The position numbers were made by a program, and so were the translations under genes. A stretch of 64,000 nucleotides of DNA from Thamnidium elegans (taxonomy: Eukaryota > Mucoromycota > Mucoromycetes > Mucorales > Mucoraceae): assembly GCA_025201345.1 (NCBI GenBank), contig JAIXMG010000005.1, positions 124,001 to 188,000 on the forward strand, read 5' to 3'. The stretch's first letter is position 1; the number at the start of each line of letters is the position of its first letter. This document shows, in pieces, positions 21,779-33,000 of this stretch. Under the pieces are notes generated by a model. That model worked only from the letters and a program-made list of their open reading frames with translations, ran no database searches and had not been told where the DNA came from.

Positions 21779-21926
21779 TTGATTTTTTTTAAAAAAAAAA
21801 AAAAGTGGAAGAAAGAAAGAAAGAAAGAAGAAGAAAAAAAATATTTTATTCTTTTATACTATTTCTTTGATAAGTCAATTAAGCTCAGCACGTGTTGTAC
21901 ACTTAAGCTCTCCCCCCCTTCTTCGT

Positions 21927-22331
21927 TTAAAAGCCTTGCTCTTTAATAAACTGCTTGATGCGTTCTTCGATATCATCACGAATAGTCAAGGTAGAATTAG
22001 CATCACTACCTTTGGGATCAGGAATAAGCCAGTCGATAATTTGTACGCCGGGTACATAGGGGCAAGCTTCGTTACAGCCCATAGTAACAATGATAGACAC
22101 AGTTTCAGCCAATTCCTTAGTTAACTTTTGAGGTTTTACGTTAGAAAGATCAATACCTATAGCTGCCATAACTTCAACGACATTGGGATGAACCTTGTCT
22201 GCAGGAACGGAACCAGCCGAGATACCAAGCACCTTATCCGAAGTCTTATGCTTGTTAAAAAAAGCAGTAGCCATTTGAGACCTACCAGCATTATGAATGC
22301 ATGCAAACATTATTTTTTGTTGAGTATCCAT
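21927..22331 (-). CDS. arsC: Arsenate reductase, low-molecular-weight phosphatase-fold (bacterial ArsC type)
   Basis: Reduces arsenate to arsenite. The 134-residue intronless ORF begins MDTQQKIMFACIHNAGRSQM. The nucleophile loop is CIHNAGR (CX5R, residue 11). A second redox region, VTMGCNEACPYVPG, supplies the two further Cys of the thioredoxin-linked relay. DWLIPDPKG carries the general-acid Asp. I use the ATG at 22331, not the earlier one at 22367, because the extra 12 residues are hydrophobic and unlike the family. The yeast enzyme Acr2 belongs to a different (Cdc25/rhodanese) fold, so this gene has a bacterial-type origin. No arsenite efflux gene (ACR3/arsB) is seen within the window. Confidence 0.93.
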   Translation of the reverse strand: MDTQQKIMFACIHNAGRSQMATAFFNKHKTSDKVLGISAGSVPADKVHPNVVEVMAAIGIDLSNVKPQKLTKELAETVSIIVTMGCNEACPYVPGVQIIDWLIPDPKGSDANSTLTIRDDIEERIKQFIKEQGF

Positions 22332-22744
22332 GGTTTTAAGAAGAAAGAGTAAAGAAAAAGAGTACATCCACTGTAGATTTTTTTATCTTCTCTCAAATCG
22401 AAAAAAAAGTGATTTTAAAGTCAGTCAAAACGTTGATCGATTTAGTGTTGGTTTTATCGTTTTATTTCTTTTTTTTGTTAGTAAAAATTTAAAACTTTCT
22501 GTTAAAGTCTTATAAAGAATCAAATTTCCTTTTATTATATGGTTTTATAACGAGTATATCGTTTTTAATCAATGAATAGATCCACTTTTTTCGCTTGGAT
22601 TAGTAATCCAAATAATTTTTTTATGAAAAGGACTTTTAAAAAAAATAAGGGGTAAAGAATATTTTTGAAAAAAGTACCAAATTTACAGAAAAAATTAAGT
22701 TACTATTTTTTTTTTATAATTGTCTCTGTCTATTCAGCATTTCA
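22332..22744. other. Upstream region of arsC
   Basis: AT-rich, no coding potential seen. Presumed promoter of the ars pair. I could not pick out an obvious regulatory palindrome. Confidence 0.35.
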
Positions 22745-24285
22745 AATATTAGATGCGGAACAACGTAGAGATATATTAACAAGTTTATTAGCCTCGATTT
22801 GTTACAGCTAGTACACCAGGCATGATGAAATAATAAACTCTTTTTTCAAGAAAGGTATTTCTTCCCTTTTTCTAAACTAAAGACTAAAAGCAATAGTTGT
22901 TCATATATATATTAACGTATTCACTTTTAGTCCTTTTTTTTTTCTTCTTCTTTTTCTTCTTCTCCCTCTCTTACCTGCAAATACCACAAGGTGTGATAAA
23001 TTCGGTTTGGTCACTAGAAATAGCTAACACACTAAATTTACGGTGTCCTTCTCTCTTTTTTTCTCGTTTGGTACCCAAGCTTTTTATTTTTTACTTACGA
23101 ACGCAGTTCTCTAGGTGAGACACAAATAGCAGCTTGTAAAACACACACAAACACGCAGGAACATGAGCAAAAAAAGAAAAAAGGTTTCATCCATAAGATT
23201 ACAACCTAATATTACGTTGCTTAGCAACTATTAAACCTGTACTTTTCTTCCTTTCTTACCTTTAAATAAGATACCGTCTTGTGTTAAAAGTGCAGCACCT
23301 TCGCTCTTTTAACAGCGGCGTGTGTTCTTACGAAGAGAGCTGCTTTTCATGTTAAGAGCAAAAGTAATTGAGTATCAAGCATAATGTATTTTTTTAAAGA
23401 CAAGAAACATCAAAGGTAAGAAGAACTTTTTTATGTGTTAATTAAATATTTTATTAAATGTATGTGTGTATACTATTTTCAGTTCTCAAAGAGATAATGT
23501 CTTTGATTAACAGGAACAACCGCGAGAAGGTAAATAGTATTTTCTGTTCTCAAAAAAAAACAGGGTCCTAATAAAAGGCAAGAAAAAAAAGTAAAAATAA
23601 AAAGAGGGTATTAAAGAAAGGTGGAGATAAAATAAAGGGAGGGAGGGAGGGAGGAAAAAAAAAGCATTGAAATTAATCAAGTGGCATGCCATAACCTCTT
23701 CTCATCCGTTAGGATGGCAGAAATATAAGGTATACCTACCCTCTTTTTTTATTCTTGCAAAAAAGAAAGAAAAAAGAGAATGGCCCTCACACACCTCAAT
23801 CATTTTTTTTTAAAAAACTTTCTACAAGGAAAAAAAGGATCATGGAAATGTACTTCAAGTTAACTTTGTAAAACTACAGCAATTAACCAACCAAAAACAG
23901 CTACTATTGAAGGAAACTCTACCACTCTATAACAAAAAAGAGGGGACTAATCCCTTTTTTCATTGCCCAGTGGGACCACGACTCTGAGAACGGACATCAT
24001 CGCATGGCTTCCAGGCAGATCTGTATAACCCCACAAAAAGAGGATTATACGCGAATAAATTCCCCAAGGGAACACTCTCCCAAATCCCAACCCCCCACGC
24101 CTAGCGTGAGAGGTCTGTTTCAACCAAGTTTTCATAAAGGTTTTCAACGGGTTTGCACATAGGAGAACCATTCACAAATCAGAGCAGGTATGTATATCTC
24201 TGCAAAGTTTACGACGGTTAAGGTTTATAAAGAAACTAGTCTTCTTAATGAACTCTTGTTCCGTGTAAATGACAAGCAGGACCGG
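22745..24285. repeat. Long dispersed repeat, long copy (partner at 8.67-9.14 kb)
   Basis: Block one (about 22770-22940) and block two (about 24058-24285) match the short copy at 8.67-9.14 kb with few differences. The broken exon-1 copy on the minus strand reads MPGVLAVTNRG then stop. Between the blocks are about 1.1 kb absent from the short copy: the cytidine deaminase relic, a GGGA tandem run near 23640, and a plus-strand open stretch at about 23969-24160 that continues into block two and stays open in both copies (for example TPSVRGLFQPSFHKGFQRV). Confidence 0.8.
22975..23306 (-). pseudogene. Truncated cytidine deaminase pseudogene
   Basis: Two exon remnants are clear. At 23306-23260, EGAALLTQDGILFKG is the cytidine deaminase VGAALLT region, followed by a GTAAGA donor. 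At 23054-22975, EGHRKFSVLAISSDQ then TEFITPCGICR is the second zinc-binding motif (PCGxCR), followed by a GTAAGAG donor. Between them a short piece, RTAF plus donor near 23100, corresponds to the CAERTA region, but its first zinc Cys and the catalytic Glu are disrupted. The N-terminal part (with the usual AYCPYS region) is not recognisable. The last exon is missing: the sequence runs into the repeat block instead. It is absent from the short repeat copy at 8.9 kb. Confidence 0.85.
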
Positions 24286-24563
24286 AGATGGCCTTTTAAA
24301 AAATCAAAGGGAAAAAATACTCTTTTTATAGTAAAAATAAAAATATCACGTGATTTCTTTCTTTCTTCCGATTTTTATTGGATAACAGATTTTCCACCAG
24401 ATTTTGAGGTAAAATTACCAGTAAAGATAAAAATACGTGTTTATTTACTCATTGTTTTACTGGACTTTTTTCACAGAACTATTTACATATCTTTTTATTG
24501 AGCCTTTTTTTCACTTAAATCTTTACTTGGCTCTATCACTTACTTGATTTTTTACATTAAATT

Positions 24564-25177
24564 ATGTCGTCAAACATTATATTGTGGTAAGTCTGTGTAA
24601 ACCAGGGGATTTCAGCTACAAAGTTGTTTTTGCATAAACTCTTTTGGAAAAAGTTTATTTTGTAGATGAAACCCTAATTTGTGATAGCTAGTAATTTTGT
24701 ATTAACATCATATTAGGGATGCACATACTTGGTTAGAAGTCAACTATACTTCAAACAACGGTCTCCCAGGCTTCTTTTTAAAAGGTGATTACTCCTACGC
24801 ACATAAAAACCAAGCCGAAAATGATTATAAAACCGCTGTGTGTGCCGCCAAAAATTCAAACAATATAAAATTAGCCTTATGGGCTAATGCAGTTATAGAT
24901 CAACAGTTCTATGTAAGAATATAATATAGTAATGCCTATACTTTTTTTTATACTGGTTACTTACAAACAAAAAACGTAGATTCTACAAAACACGTCCATC
25001 AAAGGTTACTGGTCTGGGCTTTTGGTAAGCGAAACCCGAGAGGAGACCATTTTATCATACAAAATAGCGTTGCTTAAACATAGAAGCTCGAATGACCCTC
25101 CTCCGACTTGTACCGTAAAAAAAAGAAAAACTGTAAAAAAAAACATTGACAGCGCACTCTTGGATGAACTCCTTTAA
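24564..25177 (+). CDS. Small three-exon gene, product unknown
   Basis: Exons: 24564-24586, 24717-24912, 24980-25177, with GTAAGT/TTAG and GTAAGA/GTAG introns; in frame, 138 residues. The first exon is only 23 nt (MSSNIIL plus two bases), so no long ORF reveals the gene. The protein has WDAHTWLEVNYTSNNGLPGF, then a Lys/Asn-rich part with LALWANAVIDQQFY, then KGYWSGLLVSETREETI, and a basic tail (TVKKRKTVKK) ending DSALLDELL. No signal peptide or membrane segment. The basic cluster could be a nuclear localisation signal. I do not recognise the family. Frame consistency over three exons makes it a probable real gene. Confidence 0.68.
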
Positions 25178-25515
25178 TAATTGTCTCCTCCCTTTTTCTT
25201 TTTCTTTTTCTTTTAAAACAAGTCTATTTTTTTTTTTTTTTGCAATAAAATAATCTATAAGTACATCATTCGAAGTAAAACATGTTATATTTAACGTTTA
25301 CGTGGCAAAAATTTATCATAGGTAACTAAAGTCTCATGAATAATAGTCAAGTTATGCTGATAAGTTTATACCAAACATATCGTAAACTATCAAGTTAAAT
25401 TATCTAAGGTGTGTCTGGATTAGAATGAGAAGAGAAACGCTGTCTTGTTTAGTAACTTGTTCGAGTCATTCTCTGTATCAGCACTACTGATAGTTTAGTG
25501 TTTTGATATATAGTT

Positions 25516-25920
25516 AATTCTTACGAAACTAATGCAAAAACTGTTCTTAGGGGAAAAGAAGCTGATAAAAAAGGAGAGATTTCTCTTAATTTAAAAAAGT
25601 TGCATGAATTAAGGAATAACACGCCTATGTTATCGGGTCACAAAAGCATTAAAAAGTTCCAAATAAAGTAGATACTATATTTATATGTTTTCTATCAATG
25701 TAATACTACCACATAGATTTGCATCCGTTTGACGAACGAAGAAGAGCCCTATTTATTATTATACTTTCCAATCCTATTCAAACGAAACAGACAGTTCCAA
25801 GATCAAAGAGTGGCGCAAACGTGACTGCTAATCATTTTAAAGCCCTAATTTATACAGCCGACAAAAATTTGGGCAAAGAAAAAAAAAAAAAAAGCTAAAG
25901 CAAAAAATACGTTTGACATT
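25516..25920 (+). pseudogene. Coding-like exons upstream of UTP15, product unknown
   Basis: Exon-like stretch 1 (25516-25668) reads NSYETNAKTVLRGKEADKKG, then LSGHKSIKKF, preceded by a TATAG acceptor. Stretch 2 (from 25717, after an ACATAG acceptor) reads HPFDERRRALFIIILSNPI, then VPRSKSGANVTANHFKALIY. It runs into 15 consecutive A after which KAKAKNTFDINKPI and a stop follow in another frame. The splice between the stretches (GTAGAT donor) is off by one base. The codons look authentic and the protein is basic, so it is either a real nuclear protein with homopolymer errors in the assembly, or a pseudogene. Confidence 0.4.
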
Positions 25921-25940
25921 AACAAACCGATTTAGACAAA

Positions 25941-27670
25941 ATGGATTATCAAAAAACAGTTATTAAGAAATATGCCAAAGTAGCTACTTCAAAAAAGACA
26001 TCGGAAACAAAATATTGGAAGCGATTCAAGGTAATTTAATTATTGAGAAAAAAGAGATCGATCCTGTTACTAAATAAAAAAAAAAAAAAACTTTTTTTTT
26101 CGATAAAAGTCACCCATTGTCATTAAAGAGTTTGGAAGTGTTTCTTCTATTTTCTTTTCACCTGTTGCACCATACGATTTTGCAGTTACTTCATCAACAC
26201 GTGTACAAATTTACTCCTCTAAAACACATCAACCTAAAAAGACTATTTCTCGATTCAAAGATATTGCTTATTCAGGTAGCTTTCGTCAAGATGGTAAACT
26301 TATTGTTGCCGGTGATGCTACTGGTCTTGTTCAAATGTTTGACGGTGGTTCTCGTGCCATTTTAAGATCCTTCCGAGGACATGCCTTGTAAGTTGTACAT
26401 GTATATACGTATATATATATATATATATTGAAGAAAGTGTACTAATAATCGAAAGTACAGACCTACACAAGTTACACAGTTCTCCACCAACAAATCAAAT
26501 ATTTTATCTGGATCAGACGATAAGACTGTACGTATTTGGGATATTCCATCTGGTGAAAGTTTAAATGTATTTGAAGAGCATGAGGATTATGTTAGAGCTG
26601 GTGTTGTTAGTTTAGATAACCCCAACTTATTTGTTAGTGGATCATACGATCAAACAGTTAAATTATGGGATATGAGACAAAGTACAAGTGTAATGACCAT
26701 GAACCATGGTGCACCTGTCGAATCACTTTTAATTTATCCTAATGGTGGTGCTATTATTTCTTCAGGTGGACCAATTATTAAAGTATGGGATTTATTAAGT
26801 GGTGGAAGATGTATGCATACATTAGGTAATCATCAAAAGACAGTAACCAGTATGTGCTTTGATGGATCCGCATCACGATTGGTGACTGGTTCATTAGATC
26901 AACATGTAAAGATTTACGATGTTCAAGATTACAAGGTAGTACACAGTGTCAAATACCCTGCGCCTATTTTAAGTGTTGGACTTAGTCCTGACGATACACA
27001 TCTTGCTGCTGGTATGGCTAATGGTTTATTATCTATTCGTCAACGTCAAATCAAATCATCCGAAAAAGCAATTAAGAAACAAAAGCAAGATTATATTCGT
27101 GGTGGTACTTACAAGTACTTTATGCGTGGCCAATCAAATACTGCTGCAAAGGACGATTTTGTTGTAGAACACACAAAGAGACAAAGATTGAAGAAATATG
27201 ATCAATTTATGAAAGTATTCCAATATGCTAATGCTTTAGATGAAGTATTAAAGTTAAGTATTCAAACTCCTGTTATTGTTGCTGCTGTACTTCAAGAATT
27301 AATTCATCGTGATGGTCTTAAACAAGCTATTACTGGTCGTGACGATGTATCACTGGAACCTCTTATGCGTTTCTTGATTAGAAATATCCATCACCCTAGA
27401 TTCACAAACTTGTTGGTAGATGTATCTGAAGCTGTTATTGGTAAGTTGCATATATACACATGTGTACGCATCTATAAGAATCAAATACTAATTTTTAACA
27501 TAGACTGTTATACTCGTGTATTCGGTCAATCTCCTCTCATTGATGATCTTTTATCTCGTTTAACTACTAAAGTCAAGCAAGAAATTAAACTCCAAAAGGA
27601 CCTTATCGAAACAATGGCTACCTTAGATATGCTGTTTACAAAATCTGGTTCAGCAATTGTTAATAAATAA
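25941..27670 (+). CDS. UTP15: U3 snoRNA-associated protein 15 (UTP15), SSU processome WD40 protein
   Basis: Component of the t-UTP/UtpA subcomplex of the small-subunit processome, needed for pre-18S rRNA transcription and processing in the nucleolus. Exons: 25941-26030, 26110-26387, 26461-27440, 27504-27670; in frame, 504 residues (human UTP15 is about 518). It opens with MDYQKTVIKKYAKVAT and TKYWKRFK, then WD40 blades (for example SGSDDKTVRIWDIPSGE and SGSYDQTVKLWDMRQS). The UTP15 C-terminal domain includes GGTYKYFMRGQ, KKYDQFMKVFQYANALDEVL and RDGLKQAITGRD. These are diagnostic of UTP15 rather than other WD40 proteins. The start is the first ATG of the N-terminal motif. Confidence 0.93.
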
Positions 27671-27835
27671 ATACGTTTTTTACATATTTTTTAGTCAGTT
27701 TTTTTTTTCATGTGAAAAACGAACTCCAGCGGTTATTCAAACTTGCCTTTATTATTACAAATATTTAAAGGGGGGGTGCCACCTTTCTTCTTTTTTTTCT
27801 TTTTTTCTTCCTTACTTAATATTTTAAGAAAAAAG

Positions 27836-29049
27836 ATGACAAAATATCAATACGAAACTTTAAAGGTTGAAGTTAACGAAGCTGGTGTTGCTCATGTAAT
27901 TCTTAACAGAACTGATAGATTAAATGCTTTCAATGACCAGTAAATACACACTAAAAAAAAAGCATGGGTTTATATGCCGGCATACTAATATATATATATA
28001 TATAAAATAGACTTGTTACAGATGTTAGAACCGCGTTCCGTGATATCGACACAGATTATGATATTCTTGCCGTAATTGTTTCCGGTAGCGGTCGTATGTT
28101 TACCGCTGGATTAGATTGTAACTACATCGTAAAACTTATTTCGTGTCTTTTACAAATACTAAAATATCTCTTTTTTTTTTTAGTATCAGAAACTTCTCTC
28201 GGAAGTCACTCTGGTGGTGATCCCGCAAGAGATACATATAGACTTCGTGCCCACATTAAACAATTCCAAGATGCATTCACCGCTATTGAACTTTGTTCTA
28301 AGCCTGTTATTGCTGCAGTTCACAACGGTTGTTTCGGTGCCGGTGTCGATTTGATCACAGCTTGTGATATTCGTTACTGTTCCAAAGATGCTTATTTCTG
28401 TGTCAAGGAGGTTGATGTCGGCCTTGCTGCTGATGTTGGTTCTTTGCAACGTCTTCCTAAAGTTATTGGTAACCACAGTTTAGTTCGTGAACTCTGTCTT
28501 ACCGGGCGCAAGTAAGTTTTTTTTTATGATAAATCATCATTCCCTCTTACTAATCACAATTAACCTTTTAATAGCATGTATGCAAAGGAAGCTTTGGAAT
28601 GTGGTTTCGTCAATAAAGTAACTGAAAGCAAGGAGGAAGTTTTAGGTAACACAACAAATTGTTTAAATTTGGCAAATAGAAATAATCGCTTATGTTCCAA
28701 TTCTGATTTAAATTAGCCGAGGCTTTCAAGACCGCTCATTTGATTGCTTCCAAGTCACCTGTTGCCGTTTTAGGCACAAAGTAAAGTTTTTTTTTTAATT
28801 TCTTGCATAACAAAAGTTCTTACATATCATTTTCTTGTAGGCACTTGTTGAACTATTCACGTGATCATTCTGTTGCTGAAGGTTTAGCTTATACCGTTAC
28901 TTGGAACGCTGGCATGTTGAACACTGAGGTTAGTTTCATATCGTGAGAAAATTTCAATTTAGCTGACACATTTTTTTTTTTTTTAGGATATTCCTCTTTC
29001 TATTGAAGCTTTTGTCACCAAGAAACCTGCTAAATATTCCAAGCTTTAA
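27836..29049 (+). CDS. ECH1: Peroxisomal delta(3,5)-delta(2,4)-dienoyl-CoA isomerase (enoyl-CoA hydratase/isomerase family)
   Basis: Moves double bonds during beta-oxidation of unsaturated fatty acids. Exons: 27836-27939, 28011-28117, 28184-28511, 28575-28645, 28717-28780, 28841-28928, 28987-29049; in frame, 274 residues. Crotonase-fold landmarks: LNRTDRLNAFNDQ, FTAGLDL (the A-G-L-D oxyanion-hole loop), CSKPVIAAVHNGCFGAGVDL, TACDIRYCSKDAYF, KEVDVGLAADVGSLQRLPK and NYSRDHSVAEGLAY. KEVDVGLAADVG with its acidic residues separates this enzyme from plain enoyl-CoA hydratases. The C terminus is AKYSKL: SKL is a canonical peroxisomal targeting signal (PTS1), and no mitochondrial presequence is visible. 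Confidence 0.93.
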
Positions 29050-30039
29050 GTTGTAATCATCTATACCTCGTTATAATAAAAATATTTGTTAATAAAAACA
29101 ATATTTACGTACATAGAGAAATAAATCATTTTTTAACAGTTGAGAAACACATTAAAATGAGATACCAAAGGTGTCATAATAATTGACAGTTTGATTTCCC
29201 CGCTTAAAAACTTTTAGTTGATTTAGCCTAGCGATAATCCAAATCCCCCCCAGACTTCTCTGTACGAAACTTATTAATGCAAATTTATTCCACATACATC
29301 TGTATGAAGCAAAATCACAGCTACAAAAACTTTTGAATTCCCATTAATCAAATAGCAAAATTAGGCACGCTATTATTTTTTATTCCTCAAATGTCTAATT
29401 ACTTTCTAAAAGCAAGCCCCAAATTATTCAATATTTCGCACTTTTATCTTGTAGAACGCTCTTTAACACCAAACGGCAAGCGGAAAAAAAAATCCAAGAT
29501 CCTCATATCAACTGCTTACACCAAGAAACAATTCAACAGTTCTCAGAAGAATGTCCTATTGATTACTCTCTTCTCTACAATTAAATTCACAATATTGGAA
29601 TTTTGATAACTTTTTTTTTTTTTTTGTCGTTTTAAATGTGGTTTACGTACTGCTAAATAAATATGTCAAGTACAAAAAAAAACAACAAATATACGATGCT
29701 TTTTTTAACCAGCTCAAACAAAAAGCTAAAATATGATATTATGTCGTAAAAACATCCATTCCGACAAAGCAACTAGTAGTTTCCTCGGCTCGCTTCAAAA
29801 GAGATACAACTTAAACATTATAGTCCATCACCTTTAACACCTGATAAGACCAATTTATCTTTGTCGCAGCGGTTATGACGCGTTGTTTGTGACCGCCTTG
29901 GTATTATTTGTCTGTTAAAGTTAGTAGTTCGGTTTTGTTTCTCGCTGGGAGTGAAAAAAAAAAGCTGTTTAAGCCAAAAAAAAAAAAAAAAGCTTCTTTT
30001 TTATCTTTTCTTTACTATTTTAATAAAAAAAACTAAAAA
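29050..30039. other. Intergenic region upstream of UBR1
   Basis: Mostly non-coding. A plus-strand stretch at about 29453-29581, preceded by a TTGTAG acceptor, reads like a C-terminal exon (NTKRQAEKKIQDPHINC, then SEECPIDYSLLYN stop), but no upstream exon was found. A second frame is open across the same bases, so I do not call a gene. The last 400 bp probably hold the UBR1 promoter. Confidence 0.4.
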
Positions 30040-33000
30040 ATGTCACAGGCTGCGGATAGTGCTGAAAGCGCACGCGTTACACCCGCGCAACTCAAGAAGT
30101 TTCTAACAGACGCACCGTTGATGTATAATAATAGACTTCATAAAGGAGCCCAAAAACATATCTTAACCCACTGTTATCGTGCATTATGGAGTAATGATCT
30201 CGACATGATGCAAAAATATTTTTTTAAAGAAGGACTTACTGACAATGACAACCTCTCTCAGTTACTTGAAAAATATAACTTATTTGGTTCTAAGCAAGAT
30301 CTTGGACACGAAGACGATAACGAACCCGAGTACTTAGAAAGTCAAAGAGGAAAGCAATGTGGTCACTTGTTTAAAAAAGGTGAAAGTGTTTATCGTTGCA
30401 GGTAAAGTTGTCATATACGTCTATAAAAAAAGTTTTTTTTTTTTAAAAAAAAAAGTGATTTATTTGTTTATTGCAGAAACTGTGGTTTGGATGATACGTG
30501 TGTAATGTGTTCCAAGTGTTTTCATGCAACAAATCATGATGGTCATGATATCAAGATTTGGATTAGTAAAGGAGCAGGTGGATGTTGTGATTGTGGTGAT
30601 CCAGAAGCATGGAAGATACCACTTGAATGTAAGATTCATTCCGCCGCTAGTAGTTCTGATATACCCAATTCATCTACTTTATCAACCGAAACATCATTGG
30701 ATCCTATTTCATCTATCCCCGATAGTTTAATGAATTCTGTCAGAGAAACAATGGTTGTCATCATTAACTACATTTTAGAAACATTTGCTACTTCCCCTGA
30801 AGACGTCGCTTCTTCTCCAGAGGAAGTGAGTAGCGTGGAAGACATTCAAAGAGACTGTGTTGATTCACACGAAGCTCTTGGCTTACCTGTCGATTTGGAA
30901 ACCCAAACTTATTCTTGTATATTATGGAACGATGAAAAACATTCATTTAATGAGGTGATCCGTACAGTAAGACATGCTATTGATTGTACAAGTGAAGAAG
31001 CTGGTCATGTTGCTGAATGTGTGGATCTCTACGGTCGTCATATTATCAAGGAATCAACCAATATCAGTGAATTAATCGAAATCGCCAAAATCGTTAGTTC
31101 GATTCACTTAGCTGTCACTATTTGTTCTTCTCAAAAGACTGTACGTGAAGAAATCGCTGGTTTATTATTGGATTGGCTTAAAGAATTAATCGGTAGTCGT
31201 TACAAGTTCTTCAACCAAGTAGAAGGAGGAAACAACATTATGCGTGATATGATTTGCAAAGTCTTGTCTGAAGATTGGCATTTAACTCATGATCTTGCTG
31301 TATTGACTACACGTGCTAGAAGAACCAGAATGCCAGATAATGAAAGTGATGAATTTGAATTAGAAGGCGATGGAGGTAATGATATGGATGAAGATGATGT
31401 GGATGAAGATGATATTATTCAGTTGGAAGATATTGATGAGAATATGTTGATGGATGAAGATGGTCTGGATGAATTCCTTAATGTTATTTCTGGTGAAGCT
31501 GGTTCTGGTACAGACGAAGGTAATTCGTCTGATGAATATGAGGATGCTAGCGAAATGTCTTCTGGTATAGCCGTGCCCGACCATCACATTTCTGAAAATG
31601 AAGATAATACTGCAATGGAAACAGATCATACAGACTCACAAGAAGCTTTTTCTTCTCAAGAGGCTCCTAGTAACTATCAAGCTACTCGTAGAAGAGAAAG
31701 TCGTGCCAATTCTGTAACACCTGTTTCTACTCAGTACGCAGAAATGTTGAAGAGAAGAAGATTATCAAATTCATCTCAATCAAAACCTAACAAGTCCACT
31801 ACTCATAAAACACGGGATATTTTAGACATGGATTGGAGTTTAGATCAATGGCTTGAACGTACAGAAAAATTAGAATCCGACGAAATAAAGACTGCCCAAC
31901 AACTTGGTATCCCATACGCTACCGCCAATAACGATATCTCTGCTACACGTCGTATCAACGGTAACTTGAAAAAGGAATTTAAACGAAAGCTTCGTTTAGA
32001 TTACTTGTTACAATTTGATTTACGTCTTTGGAAGATAGCTCGTATTAGTATCAAGGATTTATTGATTGGAACTTTTATTTCTAATTTTGATTACCGTCCT
32101 ATTCTCGGTATTCGTTTTGCTCGTAACTATCCAGAACTTTTAGACGCATTTTTCTTTAAGGATAGAGAACCTGAAAATTCTGTAAGTACTTTATCTGTTC
32201 AGTTATTAACTGTACCTACCGTTGCATTATTGCTCGTTAAAGATTACAAGTTCTTTGGTATCGTTTGTTCCATCTTGCAAAATTTCTTTTTAACTGATGA
32301 AATTCATATGCTTACGCCCGAAGATAAAGAATACGCTGGATCTCAGGTGGATTGTACTACCAGAGCCATTGGTCGTCATCGTTATGCTTATACTATATTT
32401 GACCTAAGATATGTTATGAATGCAGAACCTGTAAGATTAGAGATCTCAAAGAACCCTATTTATCTTCGTCAATTTGTCGATATGTTGTATCAATTCCAAG
32501 CCATGGACCCTCATCAACGTAAAACAGATACCCATGTAGAATACGAATCTCAATCTTGGATTGTTGCCTTTAACATAACCCTTCAAACATCTAAATTGTA
32601 CCGTTTGTTTGCCGGTTGCTTTGATCCTATTCAAAATTCTGAGACCACTATCACTGAATCATCTCGTAACTTATGTCGTGCCATTTATCGTGTCTTGAAA
32701 GCTATCTCTGATTGGGATCCTCATCCAGCACCTCTTAAGAACGCATCTGCCGATGCACCTGACAACAGAGTCATCATCAAGGGTTTATCTCATCAAAAGT
32801 ATCATCAAGTAAATACGCCTAATGCAGGTTCCTTTAGTATTGTTGAATACGATGTCGCACAGGAACCCGTTTCAATTCATCATCCTTACCATTGGCTATT
32901 ATCTGAACTCTTCAAGTACGTTTCTCTGTTACATCAAGGTGTTTTGAACGAACTTGGTTGGTTAGATGGCTTCAAACAAATGGTGAATGATGCTCTTCCT

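Noticed and set aside
23636..23655. GGGA tandem run as a structured element (quadruplex or CRISPR-like)
   Set aside because: Simple short microsatellite in AT-rich DNA. No CRISPR-type spaced repeats exist in the window, and none are expected in a nuclear fungal genome.
25440..25475. GTTCGAGTC word resembling a tRNA T-loop
   Set aside because: No acceptor stem, D-loop or anticodon arm can be drawn around it. I found no tRNA or rRNA gene in the window.
29391..29606. Plus-strand ORF of 71 codons upstream of UBR1
   Set aside because: A second frame across the same bases looks equally or more coding, and neither has a complete gene structure.
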